32,331 nt of DNA, from the IMG/VR virus record IMGVR_UViG_3300009183_000239, positions 1 to 32,331 of that record; one strand, 5' to 3'. A program made the position numbers and the translations under genes. Source of the DNA: a virus. Of this stretch, positions 8,483-16,073 are shown piece by piece. The notes under the pieces are model-generated. The model worked only from the letters and a program-made list of their open reading frames with translations, did no database searches and was not told the origin of the DNA. Numbering within the stretch: the stretch's first letter is position 1; the number at the start of each line of letters is the position of its first letter.

Positions 8483-9778
8483 TTATCCTAACGCTTTCAT
8501 TAAACCAAGTCCAGCTAACCCAAGGCCGCCAACTTGTGATATTGCAGACGGCGTAGGTGTGTAAGCCACTTGAGTAGAACCCAACGCACCCGCGTTCCCA
8601 CGAAGAATATTGCTAAGATATTCAAGTTGTGTTTTTTGATAGTTTTGTTGTTCTTGGAACGTTTGATATTTAAGATCATCAATTTTTTGTTGTAGCGCTT
8701 GTTTTTCAGCGCCTGTTGCTGCTTGTGCTTTAAGTCTTTCAAGTTCAGCTCCTTGAGTTGCCGCCGCTGTTGCAGCCTGAGCTTTAGCTGCATCGATACT
8801 AGAAGTAAGACCTGCAATACCTGTTTGACCTGCAAGTTGAGCTGCTTGTAATTGAGCTTGTTGATTGGCTTGTTGTGCAGTTAAATTAGTTTGTTGATTA
8901 GATAATGCTGCCTTCATTGCTTGGTCTGCACTTAATCCTTGGGTTTGTAATTGCGCTGCCAAGTTTTGTTGTGCTTCTGTTAGGCCTGTTTGGACATTAA
9001 GTTGTTGAGCCGCCATACGGTTAGCTTGATCAGCCAAGAATGCTTTTTGTGCATTTTCATAACCTGCTTGTGAACCTCTAGCTTGAATGTCGCCTAAGTT
9101 TTGATTGAGTCCACGACGTTGTTCGGCTTGCATAAGCGCTTGTCTAGCGCCGCCAAATGTACCCCGACCAATAGAACCTAACATACCCGCTTGTCTGTCT
9201 TTAGCACCTTGTAATTGAGCTTCACGAAGGGCGATATTAGTAACACCTTGTTGATATGGATCACCATAATAAGCAGCCGCTGCAGGACTAAAATATTGAC
9301 TTGTTGCACGTTCTACTGGGCCCATTTGATATTGTTGTAATGTAGGCGCATTAATACTTTGTGCGGCAATTTGATTAGGGTTATAGTTTAAAGCCTTTGA
9401 TAACCCCATACCTGCGGCAGCACCAGAAAGTCCTTGAGCGCCTGTAAGACCTTGAGCAGCTTGCCCAAAACCACCTTGTTGTTGCATGCCCATAACTGCA
9501 TTTTGAGTATTTATTTGATCTTGATTAAACCCTGCTACACGTTCGCCAGTATAAGTTGGCATTGGCTTAACACCGGTTACATTACCTTTTGCATCTGTTG
9601 TATAAACAGCCTTGTTTGACTGTTTCATTAACTCTTCGTAGTATGGCTTAGCGTATTCAGGCAAGTTTGTAGAATACGAAGTAGAAGTTTGAGAGCCTCC
9701 GCCACCAGAGCCACCACCATAAAAGGTAAATAATTCTACTAGGTTTTGTACCCAATTAAATATGTTAAATAATTTCAT
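8483..9778 (-). CDS. Gln/Ala-rich helical virion protein, candidate internal or ejection protein
   Basis: The product has 431 residues. The N-terminal 20 residues (MKLFNIFNWVQNLVELFTFY) form a hydrophobic or amphipathic segment, followed by a natural GGGSGGGGS linker. Next comes a module with LPEYAKPYYEELMKQ and PMPTYTGERVAGF, which I recognise from proteins of uncultured marine podovirus-like phages. From about residue 95 to 385 it is rich in Gln, Ala and Leu with few charges, as in the internal virion proteins T7 gp14 and P22 gp7 in general character, though I see no direct similarity. The tail is Gly/Leu-rich (GGLGLAGLGLMKALG). Its start overlaps the stop of the acetyltransferase-like gene in an ATGA. 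Position beside other ejection candidates supports an internal role. Confidence 0.65.
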   Translation of the reverse strand: MKLFNIFNWVQNLVELFTFYGGGSGGGGSQTSTSYSTNLPEYAKPYYEELMKQSNKAVYTTDAKGNVTGVKPMPTYTGERVAGFNQDQINTQNAVMGMQQQGGFGQAAQGLTGAQGLSGAAAGMGLSKALNYNPNQIAAQSINAPTLQQYQMGPVERATSQYFSPAAAAYYGDPYQQGVTNIALREAQLQGAKDRQAGMLGSIGRGTFGGARQALMQAEQRRGLNQNLGDIQARGSQAGYENAQKAFLADQANRMAAQQLNVQTGLTEAQQNLAAQLQTQGLSADQAMKAALSNQQTNLTAQQANQQAQLQAAQLAGQTGIAGLTSSIDAAKAQAATAAATQGAELERLKAQAATGAEKQALQQKIDDLKYQTFQEQQNYQKTQLEYLSNILRGNAGALGSTQVAYTPTPSAISQVGGLGLAGLGLMKALG

Positions 9779-10188
9779 AAATCTTTCTCCACAACCATTC
9801 TAACGGTATTAAAATTTGATTTGATTTTGTATAACCTTGCTTGCGCTTCTTGTGCCCATGCACTTACTTTTGTTGCCCCCTGCATTCTAGCCCAATTCTC
9901 TACTTGGTCGAATGTGTCTTTATTTACTATGCCGTTGCCGCCTAATGCTGTAATAAACATAACTCTACTATTAGGACGATTAGAAAACTCTACAGTCATA
10001 GCGCCATTTAAAACGCCTTTTTCATCTGTAGAAACTAATAAGGTTTGCTCACCCCGTACTAATAATAATTTAAGCTGGTCTAAAGTGTAATCTCCACCAC
10101 TTACATTAATTGACACATTTAAATAATTCTCTACGTTGTCCCAAACGCTATATACGTTATTGGGTGCTACAATTTGTACGGTGTTCAT
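9775..10188 (-). CDS. Acetyltransferase-like (GNAT-fold) virion-associated protein, copy 1
   Basis: The product has 137 residues. The pattern is a central strand ending in a turn (RVMFITALGGNGI), a helix (TFDQVENWARMQGATKV) and a last strand with Tyr/Phe (LYKIKSNFNTVRMVVE), which is the C-terminal half of a GNAT N-acetyltransferase fold. A canonical acetyl-CoA loop (R/Q-x-x-G-x-G/A) is not clear, so it may be inactive or only share the fold. The protein at 30029-30418 has the same layout (FFLAGGDI, then IIEWAKSQGCEV), so the phage carries two diverged relatives at opposite ends of the late operon. GNAT-like proteins are known beside internal virion genes in several podoviruses. It is coupled by ATGA overlaps to both neighbours. 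Confidence 0.55.
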   Translation of the reverse strand: MNTVQIVAPNNVYSVWDNVENYLNVSINVSGGDYTLDQLKLLLVRGEQTLLVSTDEKGVLNGAMTVEFSNRPNSRVMFITALGGNGIVNKDTFDQVENWARMQGATKVSAWAQEAQARLYKIKSNFNTVRMVVEKDL

Positions 10189-11981
10189 GCAGGCATGTAT
10201 TTGCTAGGATTAATTTGTTTACCTTGTTTAGTATGTCCTGTACGTGCTTTACGTACTTTGTCTAACATTGCATATAATCTTTTTGATCCTGCTTTAGATG
10301 AGCCATTACCAATATGACTTACAACATCAGCTGGCACTACAAACTCACCATCAGCTAATCTGGCAGGTTGTTTTCCTTCTATTGTAGCAGGGATTGAGTC
10401 AGACATACCATCACCAGAACCATTTAAATAACCACCCTTAGCCATATAAGGTGTACTTGATTGACTATAATCTGTAGGACCCATGGCTGGAGCAGGAGCA
10501 AAAGTAGCTGCTGTTGGGAATGAAGGTTGTGCTGGAGCTAATGATCCTAAACCTTGTTGTCCTTCTTGCATTGGATCAGTACCTTTTAATTGTTTAACAA
10601 TAGCGGCTTCAATAGGGTTTTTAGGTTGGTAATTAGGGTCTGCTTGTAAATTATTAGCTACTTGTGTAATTAGACTACCATCTGTTGCTGTTGGAGGGGC
10701 TGCTAAATTGATATCTGAAGCTTGTCCGCCTTGTGGACTCATTTGAGCTGAATTAGCTAATGCCACAATACCACCCGGACTTGGACTTGCTGAATCAGGA
10801 GACATACTTAATTGCTCTAGTGCAACACCTTCTGTATCACCCCCATCAGCAAAACTTACTGGGCCACCTTGAGCATAAAACATATCAGCGGCTTTTGCTC
10901 TAGATCCTGCAGCAGTTAATCCTTCTAATCTACCTACACCATAACCATCTCGACTTAATGCTTGAGGACCTCCTGAATTATCAGAAGTGCCATACAAACT
11001 TTGTAAGCCACCAGATGCAATTGAAGATTGATTATTATTTACATCTCCACCGGCTGCATATAAACGGAGTCCTGTATCGCCTGATAAGTTTAATGTTGAA
11101 TAGGGATCATATTTATCTTTACCATCAGGTTTCATCGGTTCACCATAAATATCAGTAGGCTCTAAACCCCCTAATACCGCACCACCTAGTGGCATAGCTA
11201 TTTTCATTCCCGCTTGGAAATTAGTAGTTGGTGCTTGACCGGCTTCATTAAAGTAATTTTTAAATGCGTCCCATGAACCTGGTTCACCTGTAACTACATT
11301 TTTAGCGCCAGTATATGAATTCTTTAGAGTCTGCATCGGATTAAATGAGCTAGCTCCTGAAAATGCTGATCCTGCTCCAGCGCCTGACTGATTAATTATA
11401 TTAGCAGAATTCATCATAGAAGTTTTAGGAATATTAAGTCCAGTATTAATCATAGATTTATCCATGCCGCCTGCAATATCAGAAACGTTAGGAACAGAAA
11501 CACCATTAATAACAGAAGCCGGTGTATATCCCCCAGCTGAGCTTAACAAACTAGAACCTATTTCTCCGTTAGCACCTACAGTACCCGCAGCACCGCCCGC
11601 ACCACCTGCCGCAGCACCAAATCCGCCAGCTAAATTAGCGCCGCTATAACCGCCAAGACCGCCCATTAATCCGCCCATTAAAGGATTTTCGCCTTTTACA
11701 GCCGCTAAACCCGCACCGGTTGCAGCACCTGCTAATAAAGGCATCATACCAGCTCCTGGCCCCAAAGCCATACCAGCAAACATAGGCAATAATGAACTAA
11801 AGAATCCACCTAAGCTAAATGCTTCAGGAAGACCTGTTTCAGGATTGATTGTAAGTTTAGTACCTTGTTTTTTAGCTAAATAATTTAAGCCAGCAACTTC
11901 GTGTGGGCTCATGTGAACTAGCATTGAATCGCCGTGACGACCGAGGGATGCTAAACCTTGTGCTGAGTGGTGTGCTGCCAT
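10185..11981 (-). CDS. Glycine-rich internal/tail protein with GRHGD and GEFVVPADVV modules
   Basis: The product has 598 residues. Residues 8-55 (LASLGRHGDSMLVHMSPHEV, then NPETGLPEAF) form a module I have seen at the start of many podovirus proteins. Residues 57-140 are strongly hydrophobic and Gly/Ala-rich (SLLPMFAGMALGPGAGMMPL), able to insert in a membrane. The middle holds AQGGPVSFADGG near residues 370-381, the same Gly-Gly motif as in the 573-residue protein. The C-terminus contains MAKGGYLNGSGDGMSDSIPA and DGEFVVPADVVSHIGNGSS before a basic helix (YAMLDKVRKARTGHTKQGK), also a recurrent phage module. Function is unproven. A membrane-active ejection protein fits the composition and neighbours. 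The 40-nt leader ahead of the start is one of the two longest gaps in the window. Confidence 0.7.
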   Translation of the reverse strand: MAAHHSAQGLASLGRHGDSMLVHMSPHEVAGLNYLAKKQGTKLTINPETGLPEAFSLGGFFSSLLPMFAGMALGPGAGMMPLLAGAATGAGLAAVKGENPLMGGLMGGLGGYSGANLAGGFGAAAGGAGGAAGTVGANGEIGSSLLSSAGGYTPASVINGVSVPNVSDIAGGMDKSMINTGLNIPKTSMMNSANIINQSGAGAGSAFSGASSFNPMQTLKNSYTGAKNVVTGEPGSWDAFKNYFNEAGQAPTTNFQAGMKIAMPLGGAVLGGLEPTDIYGEPMKPDGKDKYDPYSTLNLSGDTGLRLYAAGGDVNNNQSSIASGGLQSLYGTSDNSGGPQALSRDGYGVGRLEGLTAAGSRAKAADMFYAQGGPVSFADGGDTEGVALEQLSMSPDSASPSPGGIVALANSAQMSPQGGQASDINLAAPPTATDGSLITQVANNLQADPNYQPKNPIEAAIVKQLKGTDPMQEGQQGLGSLAPAQPSFPTAATFAPAPAMGPTDYSQSSTPYMAKGGYLNGSGDGMSDSIPATIEGKQPARLADGEFVVPADVVSHIGNGSSKAGSKRLYAMLDKVRKARTGHTKQGKQINPSKYMPA

Positions 11982-12021
11982 AAAAAGTCCTTTTTAAGAT
12001 AGTGTAATGATACCATACAAA
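11982..12021 (-). promoter_or_regulatory. 40-nt intergenic leader of the 598-residue gene
   Basis: This is the second longest gap in the operon. Read on the minus strand it ends AAAAAGGACTTTTT directly before the ATG. The AAGGA serves as ribosome-binding site within a near-palindrome (AAAAAG / CTTTTT). The 49-nt gap at 19011-19059 ends in a closely similar AAAGGACTTTTATT. CACTAT occurs upstream, as in the -7 to -2 part of T7-class promoters, but the rest does not match, so a promoter here is only possible. Confidence 0.35.
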
Positions 12022-12699
12022 TTATGCTGAAACATAGCTAATTGCTAATGCGGCCGATGCTCCTGTGGGTTCTGATCCTATAACGGCACCTGGGGTTGGA
12101 ACAATAGAAACATCTATATCTGAAGTAGTCCACATAATTTGCCAAGAGTCCCCGTTTTGTTCATCAGTCATGATAGTGCAGTTTGCAGCGGTAATAGCGC
12201 CGTCGCCTAAAACAGTGTAGTACCGAGTGGTACCTGGAAAATCTATGGTCCCTAACGTAGTACTATTAAGTCTAAACCATACCGCTACGGTCGCTGGGTT
12301 TGTTGTTGCTTTGTAAAAGTTAATTGTGTATGCAAAGTTATAGTAATGTGAGTTGGGTATAATAATTTTAGATGCATCAAGAGGATCTAAATAAGGGTGA
12401 CTATCATTGGGCCCTGCATAATAAACAGGTAAATAAGGCGAATCAAAAGTAATAGGGTAAGAATCTCCTACCACAGTAGCAACTTGAATAGTTGTATCTA
12501 AAACAGCTAAAAACGGAAAGTTAATATACTGCCCAATATTAGGATCAATTGTATACTGAAACACTTTATCTAATTGGTTAAAATAAAGACGTAAGGCGTT
12601 GTCAAATAGATTAAAATATTCTTGACTATACTGCGATGGAGGTATTGGTAAGCTTGGTGCTTTAGGTGGCTTAATATTGGCAATGTTAAAACCGGCCAT
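12022..12699 (-). CDS. Tail-associated structural protein, possible C1q/TNF-like jelly-roll C-terminus
   Basis: The product has 225 residues. Residues 10-45 are a Pro-rich start followed by a helix (YFNLFDNALRLYFNQLDKVF), a pattern common in marine podovirus structural proteins. From about residue 65 it is all beta. It has a pattern of YPITFDSP, then HYYNFAYTINFYKA, VAVWFRLN and GDSWQIMWTTSDIDVSIV, resembling the strand order of C1q/TNF-like jelly rolls used by phages as receptor-binding or trimerising knobs. No membrane segment or enzyme motif is visible. It lies one base after the nozzle gene, so a tail-tip or collar role is reasonable. The fold call rests on pattern only. Confidence 0.6.
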   Translation of the reverse strand: MAGFNIANIKPPKAPSLPIPPSQYSQEYFNLFDNALRLYFNQLDKVFQYTIDPNIGQYINFPFLAVLDTTIQVATVVGDSYPITFDSPYLPVYYAGPNDSHPYLDPLDASKIIIPNSHYYNFAYTINFYKATTNPATVAVWFRLNSTTLGTIDFPGTTRYYTVLGDGAITAANCTIMTDEQNGDSWQIMWTTSDIDVSIVPTPGAVIGSEPTGASAALAISYVSA

Positions 12700-12700
12700 G

Positions 12701-14857
12701 TTATCCCCTCATTCCGTCTGGACGTGCATCAATACGAGGCATACCTAGCTGCCACTGAGTACCTAAATTATTAGATTGGATTTTAAAGTTCATCTGACGG
12801 CCACGGGTTCTTACAAAAACTTGGTTTGTATATTGATCAATGGTAGCGGTAGTTAGAACACTTCTTGCTGTAGTTAAATTATCTGCGTTAGTTGTAGATG
12901 TTGAAGCTCCAGGGAAATTTGTAACCCCTACTGTCATAACAACTTCTGGCGTATCATAAGTTGAATCCGAGTTAGTAAAGTTAATATCAGGAATTACACG
13001 GCGAATTAACATGAATTTATCACCATCATCTACGTCAATAAATGCAGACTGAATAAAAGACTCAATAGGTAATGGAGCAGCACTTAGTGGTTGTCCGTCG
13101 TCAACGCCATCTTCGTGGTTATAAATCCATGAATCATTTAATGCTAGAGGCCTACTAAAGTCACCTGAATCTAGCCAAGCAGTTCGATCTAAATTACCAT
13201 AATACCAAATGTTTTCAGAATAGTTATACACTACATATCGATCGACAGTATTAGAGTTTGCGGAACAGTAGAACCAAATAATTTCATTAAACTGATTGTT
13301 AGTGCCTGCAAAAATTAATTCACTTTGGGCTGTGTTAATATCGGAGAATATGTATTGGCGTAGTGTACAAGGTAGTGTATCAACACGGCCTGAATAAGTA
13401 TAGAACTTATCTCGTCCCATCCAGTAGACAATATTATTAATGCCTGTAACCGCATTAGGACCCATAATAGAAATATTAGCCCCCATTTCTTGTAAACCAA
13501 ACACATCGGCTGTACCTAAAAATTGCATAGATGTTAGTGATCTATCAGTAAAGATAAGTGTTTCTTGTCGGGTATTAATTGCCGCGACAATTCTAGAGCC
13601 CGATTGTATTCTTAAAAAGCCGGCAGTATTAGTTAGTGTAGGTTGCCATACTTCTGGTTGAGGCCCAATAGCTGGGTCTACATTAGCCCAGCGAACAAGA
13701 AGCGCATCGTAAGCCCCTGTGTAATCATTATAGTCATATGTACCTTCGGTTGTAGCATTGCCGCCTGGATCTGTTAACATCGTATAACTAAAGTGTGTAG
13801 CGTCAATATAAGTAACTTGATAAGTACCTTCATAGTCAACAGGGATCTGGCCTGATAATGTTACCCAATCGCCTGATTGAAGGCCGTGCGCAATTGCGGT
13901 TTCTGCAATAGCTATAAGTGGGTCTACTAGGTCTTGAACAAGAGTTACTATGCTTTGACCGGGGACTACTGTCGCTTCATAATTAGTACCACCTAATGCA
14001 ACAAGATGGCCTGATGGAGAAAATATGGTAATTGATACTTCACGGGGGACTGCAATAGCACCTGGCACAGATTGTAATGTTACAGCGCGATCAGTATAAG
14101 TAGGATCATATACCCAGTAATAAATGTCGCCTAAAAAATAATTAAAAATTAAGTCATTATTAAAGTTGTCTTGAAACTGAAGCCTTGGATATATTGTAAT
14201 AGGTATAAGTGCACTAGAGCCCCAAGTACCACGAGACCAAACACCTGCTCCCCAACCTGGACCAAAGGTAACAATATCAGAGCCAATATTAACTTGGAAC
14301 TCTGCCACAATAGAGGTGTTACCAGACGAGACTGCAGTTGATGTAGCTGTTGTGGGAAGTGTTATAAAGTATGAGCCCCCAATAGCTGTAATTTGAAACT
14401 CGTTATTAAATTCGGCTGCAGGAATACCGCCAATAGGATTAGTCACACCACTAAATGTAACCCACTCACCATCTTCAATGCCGGCCGTGATAGTTAAAAT
14501 CTCAACTTGATTAGACCCATTTGTTGTAGAAAAGCAATCATCACTTGAAGGATCTGTGGTAGAAGTATAAGTAACTCGTAAGGGGGTAATATCGTAAATA
14601 CTCGATCCAGCACTTACATACATCTTTTCATTTGTACCAATACCAATAAGTTTAGCACCATCAGTAGTAGACCAAGTTGCAATAGACCTTGCAACGCCAA
14701 CATAAGGTTCAATAGTTCTTACAGTCCAGCCGCCAAGTTTTTCAGGAAAACCTGAACGAAAACGAACTTTGTCCATCTCATACCAACCGCCTTCAGAGGC
14801 ATAGTCAGTCTGATCTCGATTAATTCCTGGTTTAAATACAAGTTTACTTAATGGCAT
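12701..14857 (-). CDS. Tail nozzle/hub protein (T7 gp12 or P22 gp10-like role)
   Basis: The product has 718 residues. The N-terminus (MPLSKLVFKPGINRDQTDYA, then GGWYEMDKVRFRSGFPEKLG) is a hallmark of a widespread podovirus tail protein that occupies the place of T7 gp12 (tail tubular B) or P22 gp10 (DNA stabilisation). The body consists of beta-strand and turn segments with repeated Trp and Gly (ARSIATWSTTDGAKLIGIGT, then IVYWMGRDKFYTYSGRVDTL), consistent with a beta-propeller nozzle. Residues about 120-190 and 305-370 (EDGEWVTFSGV, GDWVTLSGQIPVDYEGTYQV) are two inserted beta domains that resemble each other. The role as the DNA-exit nozzle is inferred from family resemblance and from position next to the lysis and ejection genes. 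The stop overlaps the next gene region by one base. Confidence 0.75.
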   Translation of the reverse strand: MPLSKLVFKPGINRDQTDYASEGGWYEMDKVRFRSGFPEKLGGWTVRTIEPYVGVARSIATWSTTDGAKLIGIGTNEKMYVSAGSSIYDITPLRVTYTSTTDPSSDDCFSTTNGSNQVEILTITAGIEDGEWVTFSGVTNPIGGIPAAEFNNEFQITAIGGSYFITLPTTATSTAVSSGNTSIVAEFQVNIGSDIVTFGPGWGAGVWSRGTWGSSALIPITIYPRLQFQDNFNNDLIFNYFLGDIYYWVYDPTYTDRAVTLQSVPGAIAVPREVSITIFSPSGHLVALGGTNYEATVVPGQSIVTLVQDLVDPLIAIAETAIAHGLQSGDWVTLSGQIPVDYEGTYQVTYIDATHFSYTMLTDPGGNATTEGTYDYNDYTGAYDALLVRWANVDPAIGPQPEVWQPTLTNTAGFLRIQSGSRIVAAINTRQETLIFTDRSLTSMQFLGTADVFGLQEMGANISIMGPNAVTGINNIVYWMGRDKFYTYSGRVDTLPCTLRQYIFSDINTAQSELIFAGTNNQFNEIIWFYCSANSNTVDRYVVYNYSENIWYYGNLDRTAWLDSGDFSRPLALNDSWIYNHEDGVDDGQPLSAAPLPIESFIQSAFIDVDDGDKFMLIRRVIPDINFTNSDSTYDTPEVVMTVGVTNFPGASTSTTNADNLTTARSVLTTATIDQYTNQVFVRTRGRQMNFKIQSNNLGTQWQLGMPRIDARPDGMRG

Positions 14858-15306
14858 TATTTACCTTCAAAGAGTGCTTTTTCATCTAGCCTACGAGTTT
14901 GTAGACCTCTCAGTATTTTACCACCGGCCCTACAATATTTTACTAACGATTCCATAGCCGCCTTTTTATCGCCGCGAAGAAGCGCTTGACGGAGTGTTGA
15001 TCTTTGAAAGCATCCAAGACCCAAATTAAAGCAAAAACTGACAAGAGCGTCAAACTCATGTTGTCGAAGAAGCACGTTAGGTAGCATCTTATGTACTCCC
15101 AGCTCGAAGCGACGTAGGTCGGATTTAAGAAGTCCATCTATTTCTTCCTGTGAAAAAGTTCTATTCCAAGATTCAGGCAATGATTTACCATCCCCGATAA
15201 GATGACCCACACAACAAGTCCAAAGCCCAGCAGGACATTTATAAGGCTTATTACGCACGCCTTCATGATGTTTAATAAGAGCGATGCCAGCTTTTGATAC
15301 ATTCAC
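14857..15306 (-). CDS. Endolysin, GH24 lysozyme (muramidase)
   Basis: This 149-residue enzyme cleaves the MurNAc-GlcNAc bond of peptidoglycan at lysis. The GH24 catalytic spacing E-8aa-(D/C)-5aa-T is exact: Glu15 in KHHEG, Cys24 in YKCPAG and Thr30 in LWTCCVGH. Cys in the second position, rather than the Asp of T4 lysozyme, is the form used by P22-type lysozymes. The middle segment (LLRQHEFDALVSFCFNLG, then STLRQALLRGD) and the end (LQTRRLDEKALF) are the usual family landmarks, and length is typical. There is no signal peptide or SAR segment, so export depends on a canonical holin, which is encoded immediately upstream with no gap. Confidence 0.95.
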   Translation of the reverse strand: MNVSKAGIALIKHHEGVRNKPYKCPAGLWTCCVGHLIGDGKSLPESWNRTFSQEEIDGLLKSDLRRFELGVHKMLPNVLLRQHEFDALVSFCFNLGLGCFQRSTLRQALLRGDKKAAMESLVKYCRAGGKILRGLQTRRLDEKALFEGK

Positions 15307-15792
15307 TTATTTCTTTTCCCAAGTTCTAGCTCCAAAATAGAAGCCAATAATAGAACCTACAATAGCCATTTCATCAGATGAAAATATAACATCCATAGAT
15401 TCACGACTAAACCCTACAGTTTGTACAGCCCAAATAAAACCAGCCACATCCACAAATATAAGTAATCCTACAAAAGTGAAAGCAACAATAGGGCGGACAG
15501 CTGCGTTAAGAGTTCTAACCCAGGGAGCAGCGTCGTGTACAAGTTTTGCATCGTGTTCATAAAGTGCTTGTCTTTCTTGTGCGAATGTTTCTGCATAAGT
15601 ACCCTCCAATTCAATAGCTGCTATTTTTTCTTGTGATTGAAAACCTTTTTGAGCCATAAGCATAGCTTGTTCATTTTGCATTTTAGCCATTTCTCGTTCA
15701 TGAGCTTGATCTCCTTTTTGTTGAAAGAATCCTAATATAGATGGAAGTCCTGCGGTTGCAAAACCTAGTATAGATGAGAGGATGCTAAACAT
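15307..15792 (-). CDS. Holin, GTA-type three-TM family
   Basis: The product has 161 residues. Three hydrophobic stretches are visible: residues 1-23 (MFSILSSILGFATAGLPSIL), about 98-125 (VRPIVAFTFVGLLIFVDVAG) and about 142-157 (MAIVGSIIGFYFGARTW). A charged coiled coil, residues 25-90, separates the first two. The segment WVRTLNAAVRPIVAF followed by a C-terminal IIGFYFGARTWEK is the signature of the family described in Pfam as holin of 3TMs for gene-transfer release. It would permeabilise the inner membrane to release the endolysin encoded directly downstream. Its start overlaps the upstream small membrane gene's neighbour boundary in a TAATG, indicating translational coupling. Confidence 0.8.
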   Translation of the reverse strand: MFSILSSILGFATAGLPSILGFFQQKGDQAHEREMAKMQNEQAMLMAQKGFQSQEKIAAIELEGTYAETFAQERQALYEHDAKLVHDAAPWVRTLNAAVRPIVAFTFVGLLIFVDVAGFIWAVQTVGFSRESMDVIFSSDEMAIVGSIIGFYFGARTWEKK

Positions 15793-16064
15793 TATTTATA
15801 CCCCCTTGTTTTTTCGTGTTCTTCTAAAAGTCTTACTCGGATAGACAACTCTGCTATTTGCATTTTTAATTCTTCTTTAAGCTTAGCTCTTTGATCTGCT
15901 GATATAGGGCTATCAGTCGGCACACCTTGTTCTGTAATAAGAATAGGCATTTTAGATTTGATATTAATTAAGTCAGCTTGTATAGATGACATTGATGTAA
16001 GTAACCAAGCAATAGCAGATACTATTACAGGGAAAAGCATGTTTGTTATTTTTTCCATATTCAT
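15792..16064 (-). CDS. Lysis-cassette small membrane protein with coiled coil (possible spanin-like)
   Basis: The product has 90 residues. One N-terminal transmembrane segment (MLFPVIVSAIAWLLTSMSSI, residues 9-28) is followed by a short linker with PILITEQGVPTDSPI and a C-terminal charged coiled coil (about 55-88). This type-II layout is that of an inner-membrane spanin subunit, but no partner lipoprotein (Rz1-like) is seen embedded or adjacent. The protein also resembles small accessory proteins that sit beside holins in marine phages. It is first of the three lysis genes and shares a TAATG with the holin. The membrane assignment is firm; the function is not. Confidence 0.6.
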   Translation of the reverse strand: MNMEKITNMLFPVIVSAIAWLLTSMSSIQADLINIKSKMPILITEQGVPTDSPISADQRAKLKEELKMQIAELSIRVRLLEEHEKTRGYK

Positions 16065-16073
16065 AATTTACCT

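Noticed and set aside
14943-15137. Minus-strand 64-codon ORF with a hydrophobic stretch inside the endolysin gene
   Set aside because: An embedded Rz1-like gene was considered, but it has no lipobox or signal peptide, and the endolysin frame is clearly real; treated as a shadow.
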